The notes: a model not told the origin generated them from the sequence alone. Positions 17,747-27,684 are shown, numbered from the stretch's first letter. The stretch: 64,000 nt of DNA from Polynucleobacter necessarius (GCF_900095215.1 NZ_LT606949.1:1152690-1216689), one strand, 5' to 3'. Translations and numbers: made by a program.

Positions 17747-18657
17747 ATGAAATCCTCGCTAAACCACGCCAGAGTGGACTTTGTTACTCTCCAACTATTT
17801 TGTTCAATTGTGCAGTCTGGCAGCATTACCAAGGGTGCCAAAGAGTGCAATTTAGCCATGTCAGCCGCCAGCAGACGCCATTTCTGAGTTTGAAGAAACG
17901 GCTGGCATGGCGCTACTGGATCGCACCGTCAAAGGGGTCACGCTGATACATGCTGGGCATGCCGTCATGCAACATGCTCTACGACTATTTCAGGGTTTTG
18001 AACAACTGAGCAATGAATTAGAGGAATACTCCAAAGGCGTAAAAGGGCATATGAGGCTACGGGCTATGGGCCAATATGTGCGCCTTAACAGAATTTTTAC
18101 CATCAGCGCTTGCCAGTTTTTTTAAAGCCTTATCCAGAAATACAAGTAGAGGTGGAAGAGCAGATCAGCGGTGATATTGTGCGAGCCTTGATGGATGGAA
18201 TAGCTGATATCGGCGTATTTGCTGAAGGCCCTATTACCAGTGGCTTAGATACACACATCATGGGGAGCGATCAATTGGTGATCGCCTGCAGCGGAGATCA
18301 CCAATTAAGCAGCAGAAAAAAAATTTCGTTTGAAGAATGTCTTCAATATGATTTTGTGGGTCTCAATAGAGACAGCTCATTACTCGAGCTAACTTCGCGC
18401 AGCGCCGAGAAACTCGGCAAAAGAATGAACCTACGCATTCAGGCTCGAAGCTACGATGCGATGTGCCAGATGATTGCCGTCAACTTAGGCGTGGGGTATT
18501 GCCAATCCAGGCCTGCACCGCTCAAATCAAAGCCATGGGCTTAAAAGTGATTGGTCTGCAAGATGCCTGGGCAAAGCGCAACCTGCTTGTGGCCACTAAG
18601 GCCAACATCAACGACTCCCCAGCTACCGCCCTGCTGAGCCAGCATTTACTAGGGTAG
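17747..18657 (+). pseudogene. LysR family transcriptional regulator, broken
   Basis: The ATG at 17747 opens an HTH start (FVTLQLFCSIVQSGSITKGA). Near 17880 the frame moves, giving EFEETAGMALLDRTVKGVTL and so on. It moves again between about 18060 and 18110 (ALASFLK-type text), giving PYPEIQVEVEEQISGDIVRA, and once more near 18498, giving VLPIQACTAQIKAMGLKVIG up to 18657. At least three frameshifts make it non-functional. It is divergent from the CoA-transferase/HMGL pair, the usual place for the regulator of such an operon. Confidence 0.85.
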
Positions 18658-18736
18658 TTAAGACCAAAATTCCTGAGTACTTTTCTCTGGCGCTAATTTG
18701 CATGACATCCTCCGCGGATAGGCATCAGATGAAAAC

Positions 18737-18973
18737 ATGACTATTATTTTTTTACTTCTCTCTCCAGCATTATTTGCATTATTTTGGATTGTCCGTTTTC
18801 AGATATGCGCTGCTCGTCGCAGACGATTGATCTACACCTATGGCATTGACTCCAAGAAACTCCGTAAATTAAGTTGTAAGGAGGTAACGCAACTGCGCAA
18901 GCGCATCGCAGTACTGGATGGCAAAAAAGATGCTTATGAACTTGAGGGGCTAGTTAAACATTATAGACCTTGA
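18737..18973 (+). CDS. Small single-pass membrane protein, unknown function
   Basis: The 78-residue product has one N-terminal membrane segment (TIIFLLLSPALFALFWIVRF) followed by a highly basic cytoplasmic-type tail (AARRRRLIY, KKLRKLSC, LRKRIAVL). I do not recognise a family. It lies just upstream of the broken UspA gene, separated by 72 bases, and is open and intact. The basic tail and single anchor could suit a membrane-tethered accessory protein, but no function can be stated. Confidence 0.55.
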   Translation: MTIIFLLLSPALFALFWIVRFQICAARRRRLIYTYGIDSKKLRKLSCKEVTQLRKRIAVLDGKKDAYELEGLVKHYRP

Positions 18974-19045
18974 AACAATGATTACCAACCAACTGCGTTG
19001 ACTTAAACCCAACTTAGATAATCACAAACAAAGAAAGGTATAAAA

Positions 19046-19510
19046 ATGAAAATACTACTTCCAGTTGATGGCTCCAAATCCTCTTTAAATGCAGTCAAAT
19101 ATGTCGCTAAGCTTGCCAAAAACTCTCGTAGCCCGGCCAAGGTTACTTTAGTTAGTGTCCATGACGATATCGGCCTTAATCATCTCAAACAATTCGTATC
19201 CAAAAGCGTAGTTGACGACTATTTACGCGAGATCAGTGAAAAAAAATGAAAACCGGCGCACAAAGTTCTCGATGCCGCTGGAGTTAAACACAATATGGCT
19301 ATTAAATGCGGACATATCGCTGAACAGATCATGAATTTGGCTAACAAAGACAAAGTGGATTTGATTGTTATGGGCGCCAAAGGACGCAGTGGCTTACTGG
19401 ATCTTCTGGTTGGCTCTGTAGCGCAGCGTGTCTCCGGCTCTGCAAAACAACCTGTTTTATTGGTGAAGCAATCTCCCTTCGCCAATCAACAACAAAGAAC
19501 GGCTGACTGA
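19046..19510 (+). pseudogene. Universal stress protein UspA family, in-frame TGA
   Basis: The frame begins KILLPVDGSKSSLNAVKYVA with the Usp strand 1 and nucleotide-binding Asp, after an AAAGGT site. It ends at TGA 19247-19249 inside ISEKK, but continues in the same frame through AGVKHNMAIKCGHIAEQIM and the ATP-binding motif VMGAKGRSGLLDLLVGSVAQ to 19510. Without the stop it would be a normal 154-residue Usp. The TGA follows an A8 run, so compensating indels are possible, but the simplest reading is one nonsense mutation. Confidence 0.8.
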
Positions 19511-19527
19511 AAAGACCCTTACTTACA

Positions 19528-20068
19528 ATGGTAAAAATAATTCCAAGTCGCTCTACTCTTGTTTTAATTGATTTACAAAGTCGATTCATGCCCTCAATTC
19601 ACCAGGGTGATGAAGTTCTTAAACAATCCAACAAGATCTCTAAGCTAGCCAAACTTCTGCATGTACCTATCATTGGAACTGAGCAAAGCCCCAAAAGTCT
19701 CGATCACAAGACGGAAGAAATCGCGCGCTTTTGCCAAACCACCATATCAATCAAAAGAACATTTCGATGCTTGCCAGGACGGCTTGGTCAATGCGCTGTC
19801 CAAAAATAGAGAACACCTTATTCTTGCCGGATGTGAAGCCCATGTATGCGTTATGCAAACCGCTTTAGAACTGTTGCGGCAAGGTTTTAAGGTTTCCATT
19901 CTGGTGGATGCAATTGGCTCAAGAAGGCCTTTGGATCGAGATATCGCCCTTCATCGGCTTGGCTCATCTGGAGTATTCCTTCTAACGGTTGAGATGCTGG
20001 CATTTGAATCGTTAGAAACCGCAAAAAATGATTCTTTTAAGGCTGGACTCGAGATTATCAAGTCGTAA
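19528..20068 (+). pseudogene. Isochorismatase-like hydrolase, frameshifted
   Basis: The first part has STLVLIDLQSRFMPSI with the catalytic Asp. Near 19750 the frame changes, after which SKEHFDACQDGLVNAL (catalytic Lys) and LAGCEAHVCVMQTALELL (cis-peptide and catalytic Cys) follow to TAA at 20068. Together they would make about 180 residues, typical of the YcaC-like branch. One frameshift is visible. It lies 17 bases after the broken UspA gene, so the two may have shared a transcript. Confidence 0.82.
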
Positions 20069-20088
20069 ATATTGATTCTTGATTCTGG

Positions 20089-20691
20089 CTAATCCATCCA
20101 AACTGGATGCTTGTGCATCACTGCATTAAATAATTCAGATGCCAAATGTTGGTTTAGCCATCTCTTAATTGCTGGTATGGGTAGCCGCTCAAATCGTTTT
20201 GGATCAACCATGGAGAACTGTCTAATAAAAGGAAAGATTGCCACATCCACCCAGGTCATTTTGCTTCCAAGTAGATACTGAGCGTTTTGTAAGCTCTGCT
20301 GCATGGGCAGCAACATCACTTTAAGCGCCTCACTCAAAACCGCCTCTTGATCTAAGTTTGGATATCGATTCGGATACTTATATTGATCTAGCAAGATCTT
20401 AAATAGACCATCATTCTGATTAATCCAATTCTGGGCAATCACTTCATCCACATTGCCCAAACCAGCAGGATCAGAGTGCTCAATTGCCCAACGCATGATA
20501 TCGACACTTTGCTCAAGAACAACATCGCCTATGCAAAGCACCGGCACAGTTCCCTTTGGGGATCGCGCAAGCATGGATTGGGGTTTATTGCGCAGGTCAA
20601 TCTCACGATGCTCGACGTCAATCCCTGCGTATTTCAAGGCCATACGCGCTCGCATTGCATAAGGGCAGCGGCGATAGGAATACAAAATCAT
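20089..20691 (-). CDS. Glutathione S-transferase family protein
   Basis: The 200-residue protein has a thioredoxin-fold N-terminal domain with the CPYAMRAR motif at residues 9-16 and the glutathione-site segment KGTVPVLCIGD followed by VLEQSVDIMRW (the ES-like pair is EQS). An all-helical C-terminal domain follows with WVDVAIFPFIRQFSMVDP. It is intact. The Cys-Pro active site suggests glutaredoxin-2-like or thiol-transfer chemistry rather than classical conjugation. It is convergent with the broken isochorismatase-like gene. Confidence 0.85.
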   Translation of the reverse strand: MILYSYRRCPYAMRARMALKYAGIDVEHREIDLRNKPQSMLARSPKGTVPVLCIGDVVLEQSVDIMRWAIEHSDPAGLGNVDEVIAQNWINQNDGLFKILLDQYKYPNRYPNLDQEAVLSEALKVMLLPMQQSLQNAQYLLGSKMTWVDVAIFPFIRQFSMVDPKRFERLPIPAIKRWLNQHLASELFNAVMHKHPVWMD

Positions 20692-20828
20692 TGAAATGGC
20701 GCTTAAATAAACAAAATGTACCCACTTTAAATCCTCTTTAGCACCTTACAGTGGATTGCTCCAAAATTCTATGGAGTATCTCAAGATTGAGTAGAATAAT
20801 TTTTCTATTCACACACAAGGATGCGCTA

Positions 20829-22049
20829 ATGATTGCACAAAAAAACGAGGAATTCCCTCTCAATTACTAGCGGGAATCTTAATGATCGCACTAAGCCTGC
20901 CCGCTGTCGTACCAGCTGCTTTTGCTCAAAGTAGCGGCCAAGCCAAAGCAAGTAAGCAGTCCCGATCGCAATTAGAGAAGCGCTCGTTGCTCCAATCGCT
21001 TTGTATCCAGATTCATTAGTCTCGCAAATACTGATGGCCTCCACTTATCCTCTGGAGGTATCTGAGGCTACCAATTGGTTGCGCAATAACAGCACCATCA
21101 AGGGTGATGCGCTCAATAACGCCCTGCAACAACAAAACTGGGATCCAAGCGTGAAGTCTCTCGTTTCATTTCCACCAGTTTTGGAAATGGTGGGCTCGCA
21201 ACGCAGCTGGACTCACAATTTGGGTAATGCTGTATTAGCCCAGCAATCAGATACGATGACTGCAATTCAAGCTTTGTGCGCCAAAGCCAAAAAAACTGGA
21301 GCGCTGCAATCGAACTCCCAAAAAACTGTCACAACCAAAGGAAGCGGCTCGTCTGAAACGATTGTGATTCAGCCGGCTAATCCACAAATAGTCTATGTGC
21401 CATCCTATAACCCAACCGTGGTCTATGGTGTCTGGCCTTATCCAGCATATCCACCAGTTGCTTACTATCCTCCGGGTTATGTAGCCGGCACCGCGCTACT
21501 CTCTTTTGGCGTGGGTATGGCAGTTGGCGCAGCACTATGGGGCGGCTGTCATTGGGGCGGCGGCTGGGGTGGTGGAAACTCACTCACTATCAATAACAAT
21601 AACTTCCATAACTTCAACCGCAACACCAATAACAACTGGTCGAGTAATAGAAGCGGTTCAAATGAATGGAAGCCAGATACACAACGTCGCAATGCCAATA
21701 TTGGTGGAGGTGGTACCAATCGAGATGCGGAGCGTGATCAACTACGCCAGAATCTTCAAAAAATAGCATCAACGGCAATGATCGCAACAATCTAGGTAGC
21801 TGCGACGGCGGACGCAACGGTGGAGATCGAAATCTAGGACAGAACGATCGCTCTGGTGACCGCAATCTAGGTAATCGCGATGATGGACGAAGCAACTTTA
21901 GAAATGACTCCAGCGGCTTTGGCGATGCCCGCGGCGCTAGATTTAACGGCGGCGGTGATCGCTTTGGCGGTGGCGGTGATCGCTTTGGCGGTGGCGGTGC
22001 CCGCTCAGGCGGCGACCACTTTGGTGGTGGCTTTAGAGGCAGACGCTAA
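20829..22049 (+). pseudogene. DUF3300 domain exported protein, three frameshifts
   Basis: Pieced together, the protein has a signal peptide ([17 protein letters not shown]), the DUF3300 core (ALYPDSLVSQILMASTYPLE, NPQIVYVPSYNPTVVYGVWP, then a Gly/Trp-rich membrane-like stretch) and a long Asn/Gly/Arg-rich low-complexity tail. Frameshifts are at the A7 run 20839-20845 (one A short), near 20953, and at the A6 run 21758-21763 (one A short). The tail then continues as GDRFGGGG repeats to TAA at 22049. DUF3300 proteins are exported and of unknown function. Two of three lesions are single A losses in runs. Confidence 0.8.
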
Positions 22050-22098
22050 GTCAAACATATTCAATTTAAAAAATTAAGGCCAATACGAAAGAACTATC

Positions 22099-22480
22099 AT
22101 GAAAAAAATAAATCTTATTAACGACAATTACTAGCGCTGTTTTGGGCTTCTCAAGCCACTCTCAAGCAGCCAATATGATCAGCACACAAGAGCTATTGCA
22201 AGACTGTAAAGGTACGAATGGCACTTTTATTACCTGCGAAATTTATGGTCAAGCCGTCTACGATACTTATTTAGTCACGCGTAACCCTAAAGCAGCCCCT
22301 GAATTTATTTGTGTCAAGCAACCTGCACCAACCCGCAAAGAAGTGATACAAGAATTTGTTAGCTGGGCAGAAGCAAATACCAAGTATGCAACTGAACCAG
22401 CTGCAGATAGCGTTTTGCGTTTCTTGGCTGGCAAATTTCCATGCGGCAAATCACTCAGAAATAGCAGCAACGTGATGTAG
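22099..22480 (+). pseudogene. Rap1a/Tai-like exported protein, frameshift in signal peptide
   Basis: The ATG at 22099 opens MKKINLI and then meets a stop. Adding one A in the TAAATC stretch gives MKKIKILLTTITSAVLGFSS, a normal signal peptide, in frame with the rest. The mature part, ISTQELLQDCKG through FICVKQPAPTRKEVIQEFVS to LRFLAGKFPC, has the conserved cysteines and AFPC-type end of the Rap1a/Tai immunity-like family, periplasmic proteins some of which neutralise type VI effectors. No effector is next to it. The body is open from 22142 to 22480, so only the start is affected. Confidence 0.65.
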
Positions 22481-22481
22481 C

Positions 22482-22511
22482 AATAAAGGCCGCCTTCGAG
22501 TGGCCTTTATT
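22482..22511 (+). terminator. Rho-independent terminator after the Rap1a-like gene
   Basis: AATAAAGGCC at 22482-22491 pairs with GGCCTTTATT at 22502-22511 and is followed by more T, two bases after the TAG stop. Confidence 0.85.
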
Positions 22512-22533
22512 TTTTTAGAAGTACAGCTGGCAA

Positions 22534-22818
22534 TTAATAATTTACTCTTTGCCAGCCGCTTGGACAGGCTTGAGTTTGTGGATAGTAAAGCCCGTTCTCA
22601 GGGCAATAAGCGGCAGTTTGAGTTGGCGGCAGATAAACGTATTGAGTGCCGTAATAAAGGGGTGCAGGTCTGTAATAGGCGTTTGCAATAGCAACTCCGA
22701 CAACCGCGCCGACCGCGAAAGGCGCCCAGCCTCTATGCCAGCCACCACTATGACCACCATAGTAGTAACCACCCATCCAGCCATGAGCGCCAGCAGATGT
22801 AGCTGCGCCAGCGAACAT
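22534..22818 (-). CDS. Gly/Tyr-rich small protein of unknown function
   Basis: The 94-residue product is rich in Gly, Tyr, Trp and His (GWMGGYYYGGHSGGWHRGW), has one hydrophobic segment (APFAVGAVVGVAIANAYY) and a C-terminal cysteine pair (TAAYCPENGLYYPQTQACP). Relatives with a YCP...CPxGW end are exported or surface proteins in betaproteobacteria. The frame is closed by a stop just upstream of the ATG at 22818, and the N-terminus (FAGAATSAGA) is a weak signal peptide, so the 5' end may be eroded. It lies directly after the DUF2256 gene on the same strand. Confidence 0.5.
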   Translation of the reverse strand: MFAGAATSAGAHGWMGGYYYGGHSGGWHRGWAPFAVGAVVGVAIANAYYRPAPLYYGTQYVYLPPTQTAAYCPENGLYYPQTQACPSGWQRVNY

Positions 22819-22838
22819 AATAATTCTGCGTCCAAGCC

Positions 22839-22994
22839 CTAAGTTGCCTTTTTATGCCTACAGACATCAGAGCAATATTTCACCGCTTCCCAGTTTTTCG
22901 CCCAAGACTTTCTCCAGGTCATTTCTTTTGTACAAACGGCGCAAACTTTAGTCGGCAGAAAACTTTTATTACCTGTAAACGATGTTTTATTCAT
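22839..22994 (-). CDS. DUF2256 small zinc-binding-type protein
   Basis: From ATG 22994 a 51-residue frame reads KVCAVCTKEMTWRKSWAKNW then EAVKYCSDVCRHKKAT, ending TAG at 22839. The pattern C-x2-C, TWRKxWAxxW, C-x3-C is the DUF2256 signature. DUF2256 genes are often found beside or fused to photolyase/cryptochrome genes; here it starts five bases after the end of the broken photolyase-like gene on the same strand. Its function is unknown. It is intact while its partner is not. Confidence 0.85.
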   Translation of the reverse strand: MNKTSFTGNKSFLPTKVCAVCTKEMTWRKSWAKNWEAVKYCSDVCRHKKAT

Positions 22995-22999
22995 AGTGA

Positions 23000-24522
23000 T
23001 TAAAGGTCGTTTAATCGATTCAAAATCTGTTGAGCATGCAGCGTAATCTCTTTTTGGTCCTCATCACTAATTCGCTTGAGATTGGCCGTCATTAACCTTG
23101 TTCTTGGACTAGTCTCAAATTGATCGCGATGCTTGATCAAAAAATTCCAATACAAATTCGTGATGGGGCAGGCATGCTCTCCATAGCGAACCTCGGGCTT
23201 GTATTTACAAGAGTCACAATAGTTACTCATGCGCTTGATATACGCGCCACTTGCAATATATGGCTTGCTAGTAAATCGACCACCGTTCGCAAATAAAGCC
23301 ATCCCTGCCGTATTGGGTAGTTCAACCCATTCAATTGCGTCGACATCAATCGCCAAATACCACTCACAGACTTCCTGCGGCAATATTTCAGCCAATAGAG
23401 CAAAGTTGCCCGTCACCATTAAACGCTGAATATGATGCGCACATCCATATTGCAGTGTTTGACCAATCGCATCTTTCATACAAGACATCTGCGTCTGCCT
23501 AGTCCAATACCACTGAGGCAAGGAACGTTCGTGCTGATAGTAATTATCTTGTGCCATCTGCGGCATATCTAGGTAATACATGCCGCGGACAAACGTTGAA
23601 AGGTCTAAGGAGTACTTTTTCCACGCCACCAATACCGCGTCAACCACCTCGCGAGGGTTTAACAACTTGAGGTTTAATGCGCTCGACAAAATGGAGTGCC
23701 ACCCAAACGGCGTATCTGTCCACATGGCGTCTTGATAAACACCAAAGTTTCTTAAGCGATATTCAACGAAATATTCCAAGGCTTGTATCGCTTGCTTTCT
23801 AGTGACAGGCCAATGAAACGCATCAAGAGAGCCAGGGTGATCTGGATAGACTTTTTGCACCAGGTCCAATACTTCTTGTGTAATAGCGTCAACTTCAAAT
23901 GAGGCTGGAGCATCAATGATGCCGGGTCCTTTTTCGGAAAAGGTTTGCGATTATCTTGATCAAAATTCCACTGGCCGCCCTCGGGGTTGACTTCTTTATC
24001 AACCAACACGTTGTGCCTCTTACGCATCAAGCGATAGAAATACCACAACCTAAACTCTTTTTTGTTCTGAGCCCACTCAATAAACTCCCGATTCGGGCAA
24101 TAGAAATGCTCATCTTCGCGCATATCTAAATCAATACTTAGCCCCTGCGCCAATTCCTCCAGCGCCCGCTTAAGACGCCATTCACCGGGTTCAATACAGA
24201 CCACTCGCCCTACCTTCTTTTCCAAACTCTGCTCTTTGATGGCCTCGATGATCGGCAGTGGAGAATTTTGAATATAGACAAGCGGATACCCCTGTTTTTC
24301 AAGAGCGCATGCAAAGTGACGCATCGCCGATAAAAATAAAGCAATCTTGGCTTTATGAGACAAAACGTACTGCGCTTCATTAGCCGATTCAATCATGATG
24401 ATTTCATCGGATTGCGGATTCAAATCGCGAAAAGCAGCACTCCGCAGATCAAGCTGATCGCCAAGAATCAGAATGAATCGCTCAGGCTGTTTCACTAGAG
24501 TTGTATGGGTAAGTTTTGACAC
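23000..24522 (-). pseudogene. Fe-S bacterial cryptochrome/(6-4) photolyase (PhrB/CryB type), frameshifted
   Basis: The N-terminal part has the antenna-domain start FILILGDQLDLRSAAF. The C-terminal part has the FAD-binding region (AHHIQRLMVTGNFALL). The four cluster cysteines are in place: MSCMKD, then 88 residues on NYCDSCKYK, then HACP, matching the C-x2-C-x12-C spacing of PhrB. One frameshift near 23928 (a G missing from CCCGGC) separates them; between them DAPASFEVDAITQEVLDLVQ is readable in the new frame. The full protein would be about 507 residues and repair (6-4) photoproducts or sense blue light. Loss is consistent with life away from strong light. Confidence 0.88.
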
Positions 24523-24598
24523 TCGGCAAGTTTAAGACTTATTTACTAAACTAGCTTGAACCCATAACTTTGATTGGCCGCACACTCGAACCGATGAC

Positions 24599-24940
24599 AT
24601 GATTGGAAAAATTCGTCAAAAACTCATTGCCTTAGACCAACCGGTCTCGCAAAGACCTGTGGATGTCATTTGCGCAATCTGCGAACGACCCATTCCGGAA
24701 TCGCAAAAGGATGCGCATCACCTCATTCCCAACTCCAAAGGTGGGAAAACAACGGCATATCTCCATCGCATTTGTCACAAGCAAATCCACGCCCTACTCA
24801 CCGAGACGGAGTTAGCTCAGCAATACCCGCACCCTGAAATATTGAAGGAACATCCGAAGATGAAGAAATTTATTCGATGGGTTGAGAGTAAGCCAAACTC
24901 GTTTTACGAAAAGACTCGAAAGAGCGCTCGCCTAAAGTAA
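24599..24940 (+). CDS. HNH endonuclease family protein
   Basis: The 113-residue protein has a zinc knuckle CAICERPIPE near residue 25 and an HNH core: DAHHLIPNSKGGKT with the His pair, then the Asn-region and HRICHKQIHALLTE. This fits a small HNH nuclease fold. It is intact. Relatives beside photolyase-like genes are frequent in betaproteobacteria, and this one is divergent from the photolyase remnant. Its substrate is unknown; a role in DNA repair or in mobile DNA would both fit. Confidence 0.8.
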   Translation: MIGKIRQKLIALDQPVSQRPVDVICAICERPIPESQKDAHHLIPNSKGGKTTAYLHRICHKQIHALLTETELAQQYPHPEILKEHPKMKKFIRWVESKPNSFYEKTRKSARLK

Positions 24941-24955
24941 GCGAGTCTTTTGAAA

Positions 24956-25330
24956 TTAATACTCTAAGTCCAAACTTTCGACGACAGCCGTTAAAGCGGT
25001 GACCGACACAAACGCTTTTGAATGCGCCCCTTGGGCATCCAAATCCTCCCAGTTAAATTCCAGAGAGAAATGAGCGGACTCCACAATCAACTCGTAGCTG
25101 ATTGAAGGTTTATTGCCGTCCTCTTTCGATTCTTCGCTGACCGGAACCCTCAGTGACTCAATGGCGGCAATTAATGTACTGACCTCGTTGCCAGTGAGCT
25201 CTCGCGTACGCAGCACATCATCCGTGCGTTTAATGGAGATCTTAGAGACTTCGTCTATTGTGACTTCGTATTGATTTAAACCTAGATCTTCCCAAACAGT
25301 GAGCTCAAGAGCAATGGGATACGTTTTCAT
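24956..25330 (-). CDS. Uncharacterised protein
   Basis: The 124-residue product is acidic, has no signal peptide or membrane segment, and reads as alternating beta-strands and one helix (YEVTIDEVSKISIKRTDDVL, EVSTLIAAIESLRVPVSEES, HFSLEFNWEDLDAQGAH). I do not recognise it. Its ATG overlaps the stop of the gene at 25330-25557 (TAATG), so the two are translationally coupled. Confidence 0.6.
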   Translation of the reverse strand: MKTYPIALELTVWEDLGLNQYEVTIDEVSKISIKRTDDVLRTRELTGNEVSTLIAAIESLRVPVSEESKEDGNKPSISYELIVESAHFSLEFNWEDLDAQGAHSKAFVSVTALTAVVESLDLEY

Positions 25331-25557
25331 TAGTCCACCTCATCAACATGGGGTTCATCAAAGTGCGCTTTTTTAGGCTTGAGCTTTGCTTCCATCTGAA
25401 CCCACTTGCTTTGGTGAATTCGATAGGAGCAATCTTCAGCATGATTTTCCAGCAAACCAAAAATGATAGTGGTTGGAATTTTGCAGTGCAGGCATCGATA
25501 TGTATGTTGATGCTCTTCGCTCTTCTCTTGAGGGTAATCAATATAAAACGGCTTCAT
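25330..25557 (-). CDS. Uncharacterised small zinc-finger-like protein
   Basis: The 75-residue product contains YRCLHCKIPTTIIF followed by LLENHAEDCSYRIH, a C-x2-C...H-x3-C arrangement that could bind zinc. The rest is charged. It is upstream of and coupled to the acidic protein at 24956-25330 by a TAATG overlap. The pair is intact; I do not recognise either member. Confidence 0.6.
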   Translation of the reverse strand: MKPFYIDYPQEKSEEHQHTYRCLHCKIPTTIIFGLLENHAEDCSYRIHQSKWVQMEAKLKPKKAHFDEPHVDEVD

Positions 25558-25641
25558 TACAAGCGCCCTCCATGCAGATCAAAGAATGCGTCCATATTAC
25601 ACCCGAGATCTCTTCAAGTGTGACCGAATTAGGGGCATTTA

Positions 25642-26871
25642 CTAACCCTCTAACTCACCTTCCCATTTGGAGATAACGGCCGTCGCCAAGCCATTGCCCA
25701 GGACGTTCGTTGCGGAACGCGCCATATCCAGGAAGTGATCTACCCCCAGAATTAATAGAACACCTGCTTCCGGCAAGTTAAATTGCGACAAAGTCGCCGC
25801 AATCACCACTAAAGAGGCTCGTGGCACACCAGCTATTCCCTTGGATGTAATCATTAATACCAACAGCATTAATAGCTGTTGACTGAGTTCCATCTCGATA
25901 CCATATACCTGCGCGATAAAGACTGCGGCAAAAGTGCAATACATCATGGAGCCATCCAAATTGAATGAATAGCCAACAGGTAAAACAAAAGAGGCGATTT
26001 TATTTTTGCAGCCAAAACGCTCAACCCTCTCCAATGTCATCGGATAGGCCGCCTCGGAGCTAGCAGTAGTGAAAGCGAGTAGCGCTGGCTCTCGCAGCAT
26101 GCTTACTAAATGTAAAGTGCGCTTTTTCAATATCAACGCACTAATCAAAATAATCACTATCCAGAGAGCGAAAATTGACGCATAAAAGCTGAGCATAAAT
26201 TTGCCGTAAGTCATCAAGATACCGATGCCATTCTCGGCAATAACGGCTGAGACAGCCGAAAATACGGCGACTGGTGCAAGCTTCATGACCGCTGTAGTAA
26301 TTCTCAGCATGATGTGCGAGAGTATGTCGAGATTACGAATAAATTCATCGGCTCGCGATCCGATGCCGGCGACGCCAACGCCAAAGAAAAGAGCAAATAC
26401 AACAATTTGCAATATCTCGTTTTTTGCCATTGCATCAAAGATGCTGACTGGGAAAATGTGTCGCACAAAGTCTGGCAGGTTCAAGCCATTTTTATTTAAG
26501 CCCGTACTCGCTGCAATCTCAGGCAAAGTTAACTCAACTCCAATGCCTGGCTGCAAAATATTGACCATCACCAATCCAAGCAACAGGGATACAAAAGACA
26601 TAGAAATAAACCAGGCAAAGGTTTTTAAACCCACACGACTAATCGTTGAGGCATCCCCCATTTTGGCGATACCCACAACTAAGGTAGCGAATACCAATGG
26701 AGCAATAATCATTTTGATTAAACGCAAAAATACATCCGTCACAATGGAAATGTAGCGCACATACTGCTCGGGGAAAGTGGTTCCGGCACCATATAAATTC
26801 ACTAAGTAGCCGGCCAGCACACCCAAGACCATTGCCCAAAAAATAAAGTTGGTTAGCTTTTTAGAATTCAT
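25642..26871 (-). CDS. Dicarboxylate/amino acid:cation symporter (DAACS family)
   Basis: The 409-residue membrane transporter brings glutamate, aspartate or C4-dicarboxylates into the cell with protons or sodium. Family hallmarks are present: the serine-rich hairpin-1 tip FTTASSEAAYPMTLERVE, the NMDGT-region equivalent LPVGYSFNLDGSMMYCTFAA, the second hairpin SKGIAGVPRASLVV and the last motif GVDHFLDMARSATNVLGN. Eight membrane helices and two hairpins fit the family. It is intact and alone, divergent from the permease remnant at 26993. Whether it is closer to GltP or DctA cannot be settled by eye. Confidence 0.93.
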   Translation of the reverse strand: MNSKKLTNFIFWAMVLGVLAGYLVNLYGAGTTFPEQYVRYISIVTDVFLRLIKMIIAPLVFATLVVGIAKMGDASTISRVGLKTFAWFISMSFVSLLLGLVMVNILQPGIGVELTLPEIAASTGLNKNGLNLPDFVRHIFPVSIFDAMAKNEILQIVVFALFFGVGVAGIGSRADEFIRNLDILSHIMLRITTAVMKLAPVAVFSAVSAVIAENGIGILMTYGKFMLSFYASIFALWIVIILISALILKKRTLHLVSMLREPALLAFTTASSEAAYPMTLERVERFGCKNKIASFVLPVGYSFNLDGSMMYCTFAAVFIAQVYGIEMELSQQLLMLLVLMITSKGIAGVPRASLVVIAATLSQFNLPEAGVLLILGVDHFLDMARSATNVLGNGLATAVISKWEGELEG

Positions 26872-26992
26872 GAATGGCCTATAGACAATTGAAATGCATC
26901 ACGAGATTCTACTCAGTTATCGCCCTTCCCTAGTGAAAGTGCCGAGAGATTTTAGCTCTACTGTGGTTAGACTGAGTAAATCACTCACCTTC

Positions 26993-27651
26993 ATGGCTCA
27001 AGACAATATGATTTGGTTAGGCTTGGCAACAGCCATTTTCCTGGGTGCACTAGTTTTTAGCCCTCCCCGCGCCTTCGGAAAGCCGCCCCTCACATGGCTG
27101 GCTCCGGTCGCCATCATCTTCCTCGTAGTTGCCTGGAATATTTCACCCACGCTACCTGGCCAGCCTCCCGGGAAGTTTTATGGCCTCATCTTTCACTTTT
27201 ATGGCGCTTCCTTACTCACTGCCATGTTTGGACCAGCGATCGCCCTATCCATTCTTTTTCCCGTAGCCTTTTTTGGGATCTACCTCATTCAGGGTAGCTA
27301 TGAAGCTGCCGCCCAACATTATTTAATGGTTTGCGTACTCACCACATTCTTCGCCTATATCTCCATACAAATTATTCAACGGTTTATCCCAAAGCATTTA
27401 TTTGTTCTCATTTTGGGCAATGGCTATGTGACCACTTTTGTGAGCGTGATTTGCTCGGGCACCTTCTTACTTGTCCTTGTGCTGGTAATTGGTGAAGCAG
27501 GGCAATTAGATCTTGAAGGCTGGTTATTTGGCTCTTAATGATTATTGCATTTATGGAGGGCTCTTTATCTGGAATGCTTTTGGCGATTTTGCTGATTTTC
27601 AGACCGCATTGGGTATCCCCTTACAACGAAGAAATCTATATGAGTCGATAA
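26993..27651 (+). pseudogene. Energy-coupling-factor-type membrane protein (CbiM-like), 3' frameshift
   Basis: The frame from ATG 26993 (AQDNMIWLGLATAIFLGALV) gives about six membrane helices, with KFYGLIFHFYGASLLTAMFG as the family core. It stops at TAA 27536-27538 after LDLEGWLFGS. If one T is added at GCTCTTAATG, it runs on as LMIIAFMEGSLSGMLLAILL to FRPHWVSPYNEEIYMSR at 27651, which is the usual end of this family. One base loss is therefore the only lesion. Truncation removes the last helix, so function is doubtful but not excluded. Confidence 0.7.
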
Positions 27652-27684
27652 TGCTCAAGTCACATCCATCAACAGAAGAGCAAC

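Noticed and set aside
21880..22049. Gly/Asp/Arg repeats near the end of DUF3300 as a possible tandem DNA repeat or CRISPR-like array.
   Set aside because: The unit (GGCGGTGGCGGTGATCGCTTT) is repeated only two to three times and encodes the low-complexity protein tail; there are no spacers.
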